Below, piece by piece: positions 6,937 through 13,357 of a stretch of DNA of 29,808 bases. The notes under the pieces were generated by a model. It made no database searches. It saw only the letters and a list, made by a program, of their open reading frames with translations, and was not told the origin of the DNA. The stretch is taken from IMG/VR virus record IMGVR_UViG_3300006847_000306, positions 1-29,808 of that record. The stretch is one strand, 5' to 3'. The position numbers and the translations under genes were made by a program. Position 1 is the stretch's first letter, and each line of letters starts with the position of its first letter. This stretch comes from a virus.

Positions 6937-8385
6937 TTACGGGGTACCGGGCGCCTTCGCCGGGGGTTTCATCCCGGGTGGCGGGGGCGGCCCAGCGACA
7001 ACGGGTGTCGTCGTCGTCGGCGTCGTCGTCGTCGTCGGTGTAGTCGTCGTCGGTGTCGTCGTCGAGAGTGGCGCGCCCCCGTTGCCGGCCGGCAGCGGCT
7101 CGACCTTGCGCTTGCGTGCGGTGACCGTCACGGCGACGGGCGCAGCTGGTGCCACTGGCACTGCAGCGGCTGGCACTGGCACTGGCACTGGCACCTGGAG
7201 GGGCGTCAGGGTCTCGCTCGTCGAGGCGGGCGCGCTCGCCGCCGGCAGCTGCGCGAAGGCCTCGCCGTAGTCGCTCGGCGTCCCGGCGAGTCCCGGTGCG
7301 CCCGCGATCTGCTCGGTCATCGCCTGCTGCAGGTCGGCGTCCAACATGCGGAACACCAGACCGAGGTTCGCCTGCGCCCACGGCTGGCCGATCGGGTCGA
7401 CGAGCTTATCTGGTAACCCGGTGGGGCTGGCGCTGGTCTTCAGCAGGTGGCGACGGTTCTGCGGGTCGGTGAACGGACGCAAGAACAGCGTGAAGTGCTC
7501 GCCGCCCGCGTCGTCGATCTCTTTCCCCATCTCATAGACGTTGCCGAACCACGCGCTGGCCTCATCGGTCGCGGCGCGGCCTGGCAGCTTGGCGCCGACA
7601 ATCGGCAGCCCGCCTTCGTCGGTCGCTTCCATGCTGAGCGCGGTGAAGATCGGTCCCTCGACCAGGTACGGAATGCTCAGGCTGTTGTGGACACACTGAC
7701 GGGCGCGGGTCTGGCCGAAGCCGATGTCCGCGCGGTTGCTGCCGCCGAAGGTGACCGAGCCGCTCCGCACCGTGCCGCCGAACGCGCTCTTCTCGCCGCC
7801 GATCTGCCCCGCGCCGCGCGCCTCGTCCATGTGATCGAGCACGACGCTGCCCATCGAGGTCAGGCCGTCGAAGGCGACGCCGCCCACCAGCTCGAAGCCT
7901 CTCGTCCGGTGGACGTCTTCCATCACGTTCAGCTCACTGACCGGATGCAGCGTCTTGCAGGGCGTACAGTAGGTCGGGGTGAGCAGGCTCTGTGTCGGCA
8001 GCTGCGCCAGCACCTCGCCGGTCTTGCGACAGCTGACCGTGTAGCGCGTGGTGACCGGCGGCACCAGCCGCACGGCCGGTGTGGTCTCGCCGGTCTCGCG
8101 GTTGATCTTCGCCGGCCAGTAGCCCTTGGTCGCCAGCATCAGCGTTTCAATCCCGAGGCCTTCGCCGCTGCGCGTCCTCGCGCGCCAGAAGCGAATCAGC
8201 CCCTGCTGCATCAGCTTCTGCAGGTTGGTCGGGATGGCGCCGCCGTCCCAGGAGTAGAGCAGCAGGATCTTGTGGAAGGTCTCCCAGAGATACTCGGCGA
8301 ACGGCGCGAGCAGTGACGTCTTGCCGGCGCCGGGGACGCCGAGGATCAGCGTGGCGGTGAAGATGCGACGGGCGGCGTTAGACAT
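6937..8385 (-). CDS. P-loop ATPase, AAA_24/Sak4-like, with Thr/Pro-rich tail
   Basis: 482 residues from the ATG at 8385; the open frame to 8445 is rejected because it runs deep into the upstream gene. Walker A is GVPGAGKT (16-23). A hydrophobic strand ending VAFDGLTSMGSVVLDHMDE is the likely Walker B region. Cys residues at YTVSC and YCTPCKTL may bind a metal. Sak4-type phage ATPases are RecA-like proteins that promote single-strand annealing; the N-terminal Walker A and the neighbouring nuclease fit that. After about residue 400 the protein becomes low-complexity: Pro/Val repeats, then runs of Thr (TTTTPTTTTT) and PPPPPG. It overlaps the preceding gene's end by 8 bases. Confidence 0.8.
   Translation of the reverse strand: MSNAARRIFTATLILGVPGAGKTSLLAPFAEYLWETFHKILLLYSWDGGAIPTNLQKLMQQGLIRFWRARTRSGEGLGIETLMLATKGYWPAKINRETGETTPAVRLVPPVTTRYTVSCRKTGEVLAQLPTQSLLTPTYCTPCKTLHPVSELNVMEDVHRTRGFELVGGVAFDGLTSMGSVVLDHMDEARGAGQIGGEKSAFGGTVRSGSVTFGGSNRADIGFGQTRARQCVHNSLSIPYLVEGPIFTALSMEATDEGGLPIVGAKLPGRAATDEASAWFGNVYEMGKEIDDAGGEHFTLFLRPFTDPQNRRHLLKTSASPTGLPDKLVDPIGQPWAQANLGLVFRMLDADLQQAMTEQIAGAPGLAGTPSDYGEAFAQLPAASAPASTSETLTPLQVPVPVPVPAAAVPVAPAAPVAVTVTARKRKVEPLPAGNGGAPLSTTTPTTTTPTTTTTPTTTTPVVAGPPPPPGMKPPAKAPGTP
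7004..7064 (-). repeat. Trinucleotide (GTC/GAC-type) repeat inside the P-loop ATPase gene
   Basis: The plus strand reads imperfect GTCGTCGTCG runs broken by GGTGTAG and GGTGTCG. On the coding strand this gives ACGACGAC and encodes the (T)n-P-(T)n tail. Such tracts can change length by replication slippage in units of three without breaking the frame. Confidence 0.85.
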
Positions 8386-8896
8386 GAGCCGGCTCCTGAA
8401 CTTCCAGCTGCAGGCGGCGCAGCAGCAGATCGACTTCCGCGACACTCAACCACTCGCCGTTGTCGATCTCGTCGGGTTCGTGGACGAGCACCTGCTCTTT
8501 GAACAGCGTCAGCGCCGCGATGATGGTGCGGTTGATCTTCTGGTCGGGGATGTAGCGCACCTCGGACGGCGCCTGGCGGGCCGCCGCTCTCGCCGCCTGC
8601 ACGCCATCGAGGTAGCCGGCGCGGTAGGCTTCCGCGATCGAGACGTCGGCGTGCCGGCTCGCCCAGTAGTCGGCGACGTCGCCCTGCACCACCTGCGGCT
8701 CGGGCGCCTCAGGCACCTCGGGCGGTGCCGGCGGTGGTGGGGGCGGTGCCGCCTTGTGCCCGGGTCTGCCGGCGCCGCAATGCACGCAGCCCTGACTGAT
8801 CGGCCCGGTGTTGTCTTCGCCGCAGCTCGGGCAGCCCCAGATCCCTTCCTGGCCCAGGCCCGCGCCGCCATAGAACCGGCTCCCTCCGACTGGCAT
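8378..8896 (-). CDS. RanBP2-like zinc-finger protein, unknown function
   Basis: 172 residues from the ATG at 8896, which overlaps the nuclease stop as TGATG; the upstream open frame to 9274 is a shadow. Residues ~19-44 (WGCPSCGEDNTGPISQGCVHCG) give two CxxC pairs after a Trp, the layout of a RanBP2/zinc-ribbon finger that binds RNA or protein. A Pro-rich linker (APPPPPPPAPPEVPEAPEP) leads to a helical C-terminal half (DYWASRHADVSIAEAYRAGYLDGVQAAR). It lies between nuclease and ATPase, so a part in the recombination module is likely. Confidence 0.75.
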   Translation of the reverse strand: MPVGGSRFYGGAGLGQEGIWGCPSCGEDNTGPISQGCVHCGAGRPGHKAAPPPPPPAPPEVPEAPEPQVVQGDVADYWASRHADVSIAEAYRAGYLDGVQAARAAARQAPSEVRYIPDQKINRTIIAALTLFKEQVLVHEPDEIDNGEWLSVAEVDLLLRRLQLEVQEPAHV

Positions 8897-10311
8897 CACT
8901 CCTCCTCGTCGACCGCTTCGGCTTCCGCCGGCAGCAGCCCGCGTGCGACCGCCTGGTCTAACTCTGGTTGGTGGTGAGGTAACCGCGGCTGATACCGGCC
9001 CGTGCCGAGCGGATCTTCCCAGCCGCTGTGGCGGTGGCAGATCGGGACGAACTCGCACTCGTGTTCGCGCCCGAACGGCCGGCAGTTCCAGCTGCAGGGG
9101 ATGATGCGGTCGAGCGCGTGCTGGAAGGTGTCGCTCGCCCAGGCGTGTCCCGCCGCCTGCAGCTCGTACAATTCCCAGAGCGCCTGCTGCCAGCGCGCCT
9201 CGTCCCCGGCGAAGCCGCGCATCAGCGACTCCAGCTGATGGTCCTGCCTGTTCATCGGCCCGAGGATGAAGCACACCTTGTCGAGGACGCTGGGCGGCAG
9301 CATCCTGACCCAGAACTCGGCGGGACTCATCTCCGGGTTGGCGGTGGCATAGGCGCGCCAGGTCGGCCAGTCACTCTCCGGCAGATGCCAGACGCCCTTG
9401 CGGCGATGCGCCTTGCTCTTGCGCTTGGTCTGCCCCTCGGCATCGATCCACTCGTAGCTCGGGAGCCAGTCCTCGTGTTGAATCGGCGGGTTACTTGGTC
9501 GCACAAAGCCGTAGCAGAGCGGCGACAGCTGCCGCTTCATCGGGTCGTCTTCATAGCGATCCTTCTGCCGCGTCCCCTTGCTCAAGCCGATGATGAAGGT
9601 CTCGGTCACCTCGGCGCCCCACAGCTGCTGCGCGTCGAGCGTGCCGATCGCCAGCTGCGGGTCGGTCTCCCACTTCTCGCTCCAAGCCGCAGACTCCCAC
9701 CCCGTCGTCTTCGCCTCGAAGTAGGCGAGGCTCTGCCCGCTCCGGCGCTGCGCCAGTAAGTCGGTGCGGATCATCAGCGCCTTGCCGCTGCAGCCGCGGC
9801 GGATGTGTTCGTCCTGGTCGAGGGGCGGCGCGCCGCAGCTGCAGTCGAGGAAGTGCAGCCGCTCCTGCTCCACCGTGACCACCTTGTAGGTTTGTAGTAA
9901 CCAGGGGAGGAACTTCAGGCGCAGCGCCCAGGCCAGCCCTGCGGCCAGGGTCGACTGCTCTTTGATCGTCTCTTCGGTCTGCGCGCTGCCGAGGATGCTG
10001 GTGTAGCCGCGCGCTTCCACCCGCGTGATGTAGCCCGCGACCGCGTCGTTGATGATGTCGCGGGTCTCGACGAGATCGGGCAGCCGGTCGAACTTCGCCA
10101 GCAGCCGTGCGAACGCTTCGAGGATGTGGTGGACGACGATGCCGGTGACCAGCGGCAGCGAGTCGCGTCGGGTGGTGATGCCGTAGCCGGTGGGACCGAA
10201 GTGATACCCCAGGTAACGCTTGCGCCAGCAGGTCACCGCCGCCTTCCAGCGACTCCGGTCAGTCAGCCAGAGATTCAACGGCGCTGTCGGGGTGGTCGGT
10301 GGTGTCGTCAT
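8896..10311 (-). CDS. PD-(D/E)XK nuclease, RecB/Cas4-like, probable Fe-S cluster
   Basis: 471 residues from the ATG at 10311, which has an AGAGGAG element about 11 bases ahead. Motifs in order: an N-terminal Cys28 (CWRKRYLGYH), TGIVVHHILEAF with His61/His62, RTDLLAQ with Asp184, YFEAKTTG with Glu199 and Lys201, a downstream Gln219, and a C-terminal cluster Cys406, Cys410, Cys419 and Cys425 (CSWNC...CEFVPIC). This is the arrangement of RecB/AddB/Cas4-type nucleases, where one N-terminal and several C-terminal Cys hold an Fe-S cluster. It probably resects DNA ends for phage recombination with the downstream ATPase. The Cys spacing is wider than in classical Cas4. Confidence 0.87.
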   Translation of the reverse strand: MTTPPTTPTAPLNLWLTDRSRWKAAVTCWRKRYLGYHFGPTGYGITTRRDSLPLVTGIVVHHILEAFARLLAKFDRLPDLVETRDIINDAVAGYITRVEARGYTSILGSAQTEETIKEQSTLAAGLAWALRLKFLPWLLQTYKVVTVEQERLHFLDCSCGAPPLDQDEHIRRGCSGKALMIRTDLLAQRRSGQSLAYFEAKTTGWESAAWSEKWETDPQLAIGTLDAQQLWGAEVTETFIIGLSKGTRQKDRYEDDPMKRQLSPLCYGFVRPSNPPIQHEDWLPSYEWIDAEGQTKRKSKAHRRKGVWHLPESDWPTWRAYATANPEMSPAEFWVRMLPPSVLDKVCFILGPMNRQDHQLESLMRGFAGDEARWQQALWELYELQAAGHAWASDTFQHALDRIIPCSWNCRPFGREHECEFVPICHRHSGWEDPLGTGRYQPRLPHHQPELDQAVARGLLPAEAEAVDEEE

Positions 10312-10354
10312 CGCGGTGCTCGCTCCTCTCGCTCGGCTCTCGGCTCTCGCTCGA

Positions 10355-10570
10355 CTACTTCTTCTTCTTGTTGAGTAACCCCTCCAGCGCAATGCCGGTC
10401 TTCTTGTGAATCTTCAGCGCCAGCTCGGGGCGCGGCACGCGCAGGCCGGTGACCCACTGGCTGACGGCGGACTGTTGGACGTCGAGGGCACGGGCGAACG
10501 CGACCTGGCTGGTCGCGGTGGCGCTCAGATATTCGTTCAGCGTGCGGTAGGTGCGGCGGGCCTTTCCCAT
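10355..10570 (-). CDS. XRE/Cro-family repressor-type regulator
   Basis: 71 residues. The helix-turn-helix runs from TSQVAFARALDVQQSAVSQW (about residues 20-39) into VTGLRVPRPELALKIHKKTG, the standard Cro/CI-type fold with little beyond the DNA-binding domain. The C-terminus is basic (LLNKKKK). No good Shine-Dalgarno lies before the ATG, so translation may be weak. It is divergent from another HTH gene across a palindrome-rich gap, like a lysis-lysogeny switch. The half-site TATCAC at 10588-10593, just upstream of its start, would allow self-control. It lacks a protease-sensitive C-terminal domain, so it is more Cro-like than CI-like. Confidence 0.88.
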   Translation of the reverse strand: MGKARRTYRTLNEYLSATATSQVAFARALDVQQSAVSQWVTGLRVPRPELALKIHKKTGIALEGLLNKKKK

Positions 10571-10621
10571 AGCGGAAGGGCGAACCCTATCACGAATCGC
10601 AAACGGGTTGCAAACAGGGCC

Positions 10622-10636
10622 ATAACGAAGCGTTAT
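10622..10636. promoter_or_regulatory. 15-bp palindrome ATAACG-AAG-CGTTAT
   Basis: Perfect 6-bp arms around AAG, about 52 bases upstream of the XRE start. The size is suitable for an HTH dimer. A TTATAG follows on the plus strand, giving TATAAC on the minus strand, a possible -10 element for the repressor gene. Confidence 0.6.
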
Positions 10637-10647
10637 AGAGGTGTTAT

Positions 10648-10732
10648 CGAGGCGGGGTTACACGGCAGGCGGTCATTTGTCAACCCCGTTCGAGGCGGGA
10701 TTATCGGCAGGCGGTCATTTGTCAACCCTGTT
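10648..10732. repeat. Tandem direct repeat, 43 and 42 bp
   Basis: Copy 1 (10648-10690) and copy 2 (10691-10732) both run CGAGGCGGG..., then CGGCAGGCGGTCATTTGTC, then AACCC.GTT, with a few changes and one base of length difference. Each ends in a TTTGTCAAC box (10676-10684 and 10718-10726). The phasing of about four helix turns suits cooperative regulator binding. Confidence 0.9.
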
Positions 10733-10749
10733 GATAAACTGTTGACAAA
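10718..10749. promoter_or_regulatory. Inverted repeat TTTGTCAAC / GTTGACAAA
   Basis: Perfect 9-bp arms at 10718-10726 and 10741-10749 with 14 bases between. The right arm contains TTGACA, a consensus -35 box on the plus strand; the left arm and its copy at 10676 carry TTGACA on the minus strand. The element could be an operator overlapping promoters in both directions. Confidence 0.65.
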
Positions 10750-10762
10750 CCCATTGCAGCGC

Positions 10763-10779
10763 TATCACAAGTTGTGATA
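10763..10779. promoter_or_regulatory. Perfect 17-bp operator-like palindrome
   Basis: TATCACAAGTTGTGATA is a perfect dyad with 8-bp arms around a central G. Degenerate relatives occur at 11144-11160 and 16122-16138 (13 of 17 positions each) and 11177-11193 (12 of 17), and a TATCAC half-site at 10588. This is the most convincing operator in the window, probably bound by one of the two flanking HTH proteins. Confidence 0.75.
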
Positions 10780-10911
10780 CGGTGTCGGGACGTGACGAAA
10801 GCTAACAGGCCAGAAGCGGCCGTAAACGGCCGGAAGCGGCCCGCGCAGCCCACACCGGCCTGCACGACCAGACCACGCTCCCCCCACGCTGGATTGAAGC
10901 GGGAGATAACA

Positions 10912-11643
10912 ATGACTGCCTTCTCCACGGCTATGCGGGAGCACGTTCGGCAGCTGATCTTCGACTACGGGCTATCACAGAATGCGTTCGCCGAGGAGTT
11001 GGGGCGCTCGCAGTCCTCGGTCAGCCAGCTGCTCACCGGCAATCGCCACAGCAAGGACCTCGACGTCTGGCAGGAGATCGCCGCCTACTTCAATCGGTCG
11101 CTCAGTCAGTTGATTCGGGAAGCTGAAGTGTTGCAATTGTATCCATCACAAACTGTGAAAATAAACAGGTACGCAGAATCACAGTCTGTTATAGACTCCC
11201 CCGCACTTCCTACCACTCCTGGCACCTCCGAAGGAGAACCCAATGACGATCGTCGTACACTTTCGCGACCAGCTGCTCCCGGCTCGTTCATCTCCTACAG
11301 CCGCGTCAACAGCAACGACGACCACGACGTCAACGCCCTCCTCCTCCTCCGGCAGAACATCGAAGCGCTCGTCAACACCGAGTGGCGCAAGCGCAGCCAA
11401 GCCAAGCGCCTCCGACTCTTCGAGTCCATCGCCGGTTTCATCCTCGAAGCTCTCCACTCTCGCGAACTTGCCGGCGACGAGCATGGTGAGCGCCACGCCG
11501 AAGTCGCGGCATCGGTATCGCCAGATCAACCACGGGATGGCGGCTATCAGGATCCTGCACCAGCAGCTCGCCGACCTAAGCCACGAGCCAAACGCGCAAC
11601 AGGCCGCGCTGGACAAAGTCCACAGCTACGTCGAAACGCATAG
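10912..11643 (+). CDS. HTH regulator with C-terminal extension
   Basis: 243 residues from the ATG at 10912, supported by GGGAGATAAC just upstream; the frame is open from 10774 but those residues are unlike the domain. Residues ~10-60 form a Cro-like HTH (LIFDYGLSQNAFAEELGRSQ then SSVSQLLTGNRHSKDLDVW). A linker of low GC is followed by a helical region (LLLLRQNIEALVNTEWRKRS, FESIAGFILEALHSREL). From about 11480 the frame looks less like coding sequence, while another frame (11243-11716) looks better, so either two genes overlap or a frameshift joins them. It is the probable rightward switch gene opposite the XRE repressor. Confidence 0.75.
   Translation: MTAFSTAMREHVRQLIFDYGLSQNAFAEELGRSQSSVSQLLTGNRHSKDLDVWQEIAAYFNRSLSQLIREAEVLQLYPSQTVKINRYAESQSVIDSPALPTTPGTSEGEPNDDRRTLSRPAAPGSFISYSRVNSNDDHDVNALLLLRQNIEALVNTEWRKRSQAKRLRLFESIAGFILEALHSRELAGDEHGERHAEVAASVSPDQPRDGGYQDPAPAARRPKPRAKRATGRAGQSPQLRRNA
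11144..11193. promoter_or_regulatory. Pair of degenerate operator-like sites inside the HTH gene
   Basis: CATCACAAACTGTGAAA at 11144-11160 matches the 17-bp palindrome at 13 of 17 positions, and AATCACAGTCTGTTATA at 11177-11193 at 12 of 17. They are 33 bases apart, about three helix turns, in a stretch of low GC. TTATAGAC just after could serve as a -10. A promoter for the overlapping frame at 11243, which has a GAAGGAG site, is plausible. Confidence 0.5.
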
Positions 11644-11716
11644 AATGCTGCTGCAGCGGCTGCTGCGCGCCCTGGTGGCGTGCCTGCTCGCGGCTAGCGA
11701 GGGCGGCTACGGTTGA
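11243..11716 (+). CDS. Overlapping ORF in +1 frame, uncertain extent
   Basis: 157 residues with a strong GAAGGAG before the ATG. Residues 1-15 (MTIVVHFRDQLLPAR) look ordinary, 16-80 are Ser/Thr-rich, and 81-157 (from the ATG at 11483) look like a genuine helical domain: RYRQINHGMAAIRILHQQL, then VHSYVETHRMLLQRLLRALV. The region shares 401 bases with the HTH gene's frame. Three readings are possible: a true overlapping gene from 11243, a 77-residue gene from 11483, or the end of the HTH gene reached by frameshift. No homologue was recognised. Confidence 0.5.
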   Translation: MTIVVHFRDQLLPARSSPTAASTATTTTTSTPSSSSGRTSKRSSTPSGASAAKPSASDSSSPSPVSSSKLSTLANLPATSMVSATPKSRHRYRQINHGMAAIRILHQQLADLSHEPNAQQAALDKVHSYVETHRMLLQRLLRALVACLLAASEGGYG

Positions 11717-11761
11717 ACCCACCACAGCCGCCCGGTCGGGGCAGCGCGCTCGCGAGCTGGA

Positions 11762-12181
11762 TTACTCCGGGGGCACCGGTCGTACGAACGGCTTGCCGGT
11801 GCCCACGTAGCCGTCCTTGGTGATCCTGGCGTAGCCGTAGCGCGTCAGCGAACCGAAGCCGGCCGCGCCGACCTTGACGCCGAGCTGCGCTTCCAGCCGG
11901 CGGCGGAACTCGTCGGTCACGAGTGGGGTCTTGGCCTGATTCAGGATCTCGACCGCCGCCCGCGCGAACTCGCCGGTCTTCAGCTTCGTCACCGCGATGC
12001 GAGCACCACGCTTGCCGTGCCCCTTGCGAATCTTGATCGCCTGTACCAGCTGCGCCGGCAGGTGCTCGTGCTTCTTCTCAATCCGGTGCCCGTTCAGTTC
12101 CGCGGCGGCTAGGCGGAGGCCATCCGCCTTCTTCTGGTACTCGTCGGCCAGCTGCAGCAGTCGCTCAGTCGTCGTCGTCAT
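11762..12181 (-). CDS. Probable winged-helix-like small protein
   Basis: 139 residues with an excellent AAAGGAG site. It begins MTTTTERLLQLADEYQKKADGLRLA, a coiled helix, followed by a basic segment (AIKIRKGHGKRGAR). Its C-terminal half (AAVEILNQAKTPLVTDEFRR then LTRYGYARITKDGYVGTG) has the helix-helix-wing pattern of HARE/winged-helix DNA-binding domains. It converges with the plus-strand HTH operon, 45 bases away; that gap contains a GCTCGCGAGC palindrome. Function is unknown; DNA binding is inferred. Confidence 0.75.
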   Translation of the reverse strand: MTTTTERLLQLADEYQKKADGLRLAAAELNGHRIEKKHEHLPAQLVQAIKIRKGHGKRGARIAVTKLKTGEFARAAVEILNQAKTPLVTDEFRRRLEAQLGVKVGAAGFGSLTRYGYARITKDGYVGTGKPFVRPVPPE

Positions 12182-12193
12182 CGTTGCTCCTTT

Positions 12194-12682
12194 TTAGCCT
12201 GCTCGTTCCGTGAATCGATCGACCCGCAGCTGCTGCGCCCGATCGCGTCGGCTCGCCTTGCGCCGCTTGCGTGCCTTGCGCTCGTTCGCCACCTCGGCGT
12301 GCTCGCGCTTCTTCAGCGTGTCGAACGTGACGACCTTGTTGCCGTTCACCAGGTGCCTCCGTACGTAGCTCTCCAGCGGCGCCTGGCCGCCGATCCCCTT
12401 CGCCTCGAACGCCGCACCCAGGACCGCCAGGCTGATCACGCCCAGGTTGGGCAGCGCCAGCGCCGAGGGCGGGATCTTCTCGTAGACGTCGCGCAGGTTC
12501 CGCACGTCCAGCTCGCGCAGGACATGGCTCAGCAGCCGCGCGGCGTGGAAGTTGTAGCACTCGACGCCCGCCAGGTCGGCGCGCGTGAGCTTGTCGCTGC
12601 CAATCTGCAGCACCGCTCCCGCTGCGCTCTCGCGCAAGCGATCGACTGCTGAGGTGCCGAGGATGTTCGCGGCGAGGTTCAT
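12194..12682 (-). CDS. Phage protein of unknown function with basic tail
   Basis: 162 residues from the ATG at 12682, overlapping the upstream stop as ATGA; the open frame to 12814 is rejected. The main part is helical (AVDRLRESAAGAVLQIGSDK, FHAARLLSHVLRELDVRNLR). The last ~40 residues are strongly basic (ANERKARKRRKASRRDRAQQ), consistent with nucleic-acid binding. It is the middle gene of a three-gene operon behind the promoter at 13005-13033. No family recognised. Confidence 0.7.
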   Translation of the reverse strand: MNLAANILGTSAVDRLRESAAGAVLQIGSDKLTRADLAGVECYNFHAARLLSHVLRELDVRNLRDVYEKIPPSALALPNLGVISLAVLGAAFEAKGIGGQAPLESYVRRHLVNGNKVVTFDTLKKREHAEVANERKARKRRKASRRDRAQQLRVDRFTERAG

Positions 12683-12987
12683 GCTGCGTCCTCCTGGCTG
12701 GGCTGGGCGTCCTTGAGCAGCCGGGTGATCCCCTTGACCCCCACTCGACTGAGCGCCGGGAAGAACACCAGCAGCGCATCGCGCACCGCGTAGGCTTCCT
12801 CGGGCGAGTCGCACTCGATCGTCCAGCGCACGTCCTTCCAGGCGTGGTACTGCGCCCCCTTGCCCTTGACCTCCCTCAGCACCATGGGCTGTATCCGCAG
12901 CCGGATGGGCTTGCCCGACCGCTCCTTCGCCGCCGCCGCAATCGGGCCGTCTTCGTCGGCCAGATCTCTGATGAACTCACTCTGCAT
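12679..12987 (-). CDS. Small phage protein, unknown function
   Basis: 102 residues with a CGGAGG site ahead of the ATG at 12987, and first in its operon. The middle is beta-rich (GKPIRLRIQPMVLREVKGKG, WKDVRWTIECDSPEEAYAV), with a helix AVRDALLVFFPALSRV. The layout of an alternating strand-helix domain of about 100 residues fits a small alpha/beta fold but gives no function. Confidence 0.7.
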   Translation of the reverse strand: MQSEFIRDLADEDGPIAAAAKERSGKPIRLRIQPMVLREVKGKGAQYHAWKDVRWTIECDSPEEAYAVRDALLVFFPALSRVGVKGITRLLKDAQPSQEDAA

Positions 12988-13004
12988 CGCGTGCCTCCGC
13001 TCCT

Positions 13005-13033
13005 ACCGTAGCCGAAGTCTGGCAAGCTGTCAA
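13005..13033 (-). promoter_or_regulatory. Sigma70-type promoter for the 12987 operon
   Basis: On the minus strand TTGACA (13033-13028) is followed, after exactly 17 bases, by TACGGT (13010-13005). The -35 is consensus; the -10 keeps the first TA and final T. Transcription would begin near 12998, giving a short leader that contains the Shine-Dalgarno of the 12987 gene. Confidence 0.7.
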
Positions 13034-13203
13034 CCCTCGAGCGGGCAGGTTGCACACCCACTCCTGGTAGGGGCTGCCGCGCTCTGCCGTACTAGATGCA
13101 GGGAGGCGCGAGAGAGGCTGCAGGGAGGCTTGCTTTACGCGCGCGTGATGCGATAGAACGGGCGCTTCCGACTGGTTCTGACTAGCCTGGCGGAGGAAGG
13201 AGC

Positions 13204-13230
13204 GGGGCTTCCCTGAGCAGGGGAAGCCCC
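13204..13230. repeat. Strong hairpin, 10-bp stem
   Basis: GGGGCTTCCC (13204-13213) and GGGAAGCCCC (13221-13230) pair perfectly around TGAGCAG. There is no T-run on either side, so a classical intrinsic terminator is unlikely. It lies about 128 bases upstream of the helicase start and may structure its leader. Confidence 0.8.
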
Positions 13231-13357
13231 AAGAGCGGAGCGAGCAAAAGCCGCCGTTTCAACAACGACGACTCCCACGCCGACAACGCCGACAACCACG
13301 ACGCTGACGACGACGGCCAACCCTCAAGCACCAAGGAGGTGCAGAAGGAGCCTTAGT

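Larger units (their letters stand above)
10571..10911. promoter_or_regulatory. Divergent control region between two HTH genes
   Basis: This 341-base gap has no gene and is less GC-rich than its surroundings. It holds a 15-bp palindrome (10622-10636), a 43/42-bp tandem repeat (10648-10732), a TTTGTCAAC...GTTGACAAA inverted repeat (10718-10749), a 17-bp palindrome (10763-10779) and a short hairpin CGGCCG-TAAA-CGGCCG (10817-10832) in the plus-strand leader. TTGACA at 10742-10747 with TATCAC at 10763-10768 is a candidate plus-strand promoter, but the 15-base spacing is short. The rightward gene has a good GGGAG site before 10912. Bidirectional promoters under operator control are inferred. Confidence 0.75.
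12988..13357. other. Divergent intergenic region, 370 bases
   Basis: This gap lies between the minus operon (12987) and the plus helicase gene (13358). It holds a minus-strand promoter (13005-13033), a 10-bp-stem hairpin (13204-13230) and a CAACGACGAC-type trinucleotide-rich stretch (about 13258-13320), which resembles the start regions of several minus-strand genes here. Two ribosome-site-like runs, AAGGAGG (~13333) and GAAGGAG, precede the helicase start. A minus-strand frame at 13135-13320 is low-complexity and not accepted as a gene. Confidence 0.6.

Noticed and set aside
13135-13320. Minus-strand frame in the divergent gap (Val-rich start)
   Set aside because: The Val run only reflects trinucleotide repeats; no ribosome site and the hairpin lies within it.
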